Shown here piece by piece: positions 63,986 through 64,000 of a stretch of 64,000 nucleotides of DNA (the first letter of the stretch is position 1; the number at the start of each line of letters is the position of its first letter). Under the pieces are notes generated by a model. That model did no database searches. It saw nothing but the letters and a program-made list of their open reading frames with translations, and was not told the DNA's origin. The DNA lies in contig NZ_DS999316.1 of the NCBI RefSeq assembly GCF_000156715.1, forward strand, positions 45,908-109,907, written 5' to 3'. Position numbers and translations under genes: made by a program. The stretch is from Francisella philomiragia subsp. philomiragia ATCC 25015 (lineage in GTDB: Bacteria; Pseudomonadota; Gammaproteobacteria; Francisellales; Francisellaceae).

Positions 63986-64000
63986 ATAAATAAAGGTGTT

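Overview
The window looks like a chromosome segment of a Francisella species. The support is its low GC content and characteristic gene neighbourhoods: capBCA next to a relA/spoT homologue, rpe followed by a sugar-transferase/galE/glycosyltransferase block, and 6S RNA beside the 5-formyl-THF cyclo-ligase gene. A family 6 glycosyltransferase in the polysaccharide block and a degenerate IS256-family element fit an environmental member (F. philomiragia-like) better than F. tularensis. The species call is inference and needs a genome comparison.

Layout. 1-4.8 kb: lipopolysaccharide-type genes (a frameshifted O-antigen ligase/polymerase and three glycosyltransferases). 4.8-16.8 kb: a secreted choloylglycine-hydrolase-like amidase, a POT peptide transporter, the run tilS-serA-thyA-lgt-rne on the minus strand, then a cysteine desulfurase, a short SufE-like protein and recO. 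16.8-24.3 kb: two DedA proteins, bolA, fau and 6S RNA, then ygfB and two ubiquinone-pathway hydroxylases, an acid phosphatase and a DEAD-box helicase. 24.4-31.6 kb: queA, two repeat lipoproteins, a ThDP enzyme, a HAD phosphatase, three tandem secreted paralogues (the first frameshifted), and a queuosine-precursor transporter under a class I preQ1 riboswitch. 31.6-38.9 kb: gloA, housekeeping genes, fabI, then a five-gene operon whose last four genes are a MNIO-type RiPP system (Cys-rich secreted precursor, DUF692 enzyme, DUF2063 partner, DoxX), resembling the bufferin / H. influenzae hvfABCD copper systems.

38.9-52.6 kb: kdsD, then a long polysaccharide operon with a polyprenyl-phosphate sugar transferase, galE, an ABC flippase and several glycosyltransferases. 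It includes an adjacent GT6 (ABO blood-group transferase fold) and GT11 (alpha-1,2-fucosyltransferase) pair, which suggests blood-group-like glycans. An ATPase flanked by 74-bp direct repeats and a PfkB kinase follow. 52.8-64 kb: cyanophycinase plus isoaspartyl peptidase (together a cyanophycin-type degradation route), five tRNAs (Phe, Pro, Arg, His, Leu) behind a strong promoter, a secreted protein, an MFS transporter, capBCA, and spoT. An IS256-like element, with recognisable 28-bp terminal inverted repeats and an 8-bp target duplication, inserted exactly at the spoT stop codon.

Themes are cell-surface carbohydrate and poly-gamma-glutamate-type polymers, metal/RiPP defence, queuosine metabolism and stringent control. 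No CRISPR array, rRNA, prophage or replication origin was seen.
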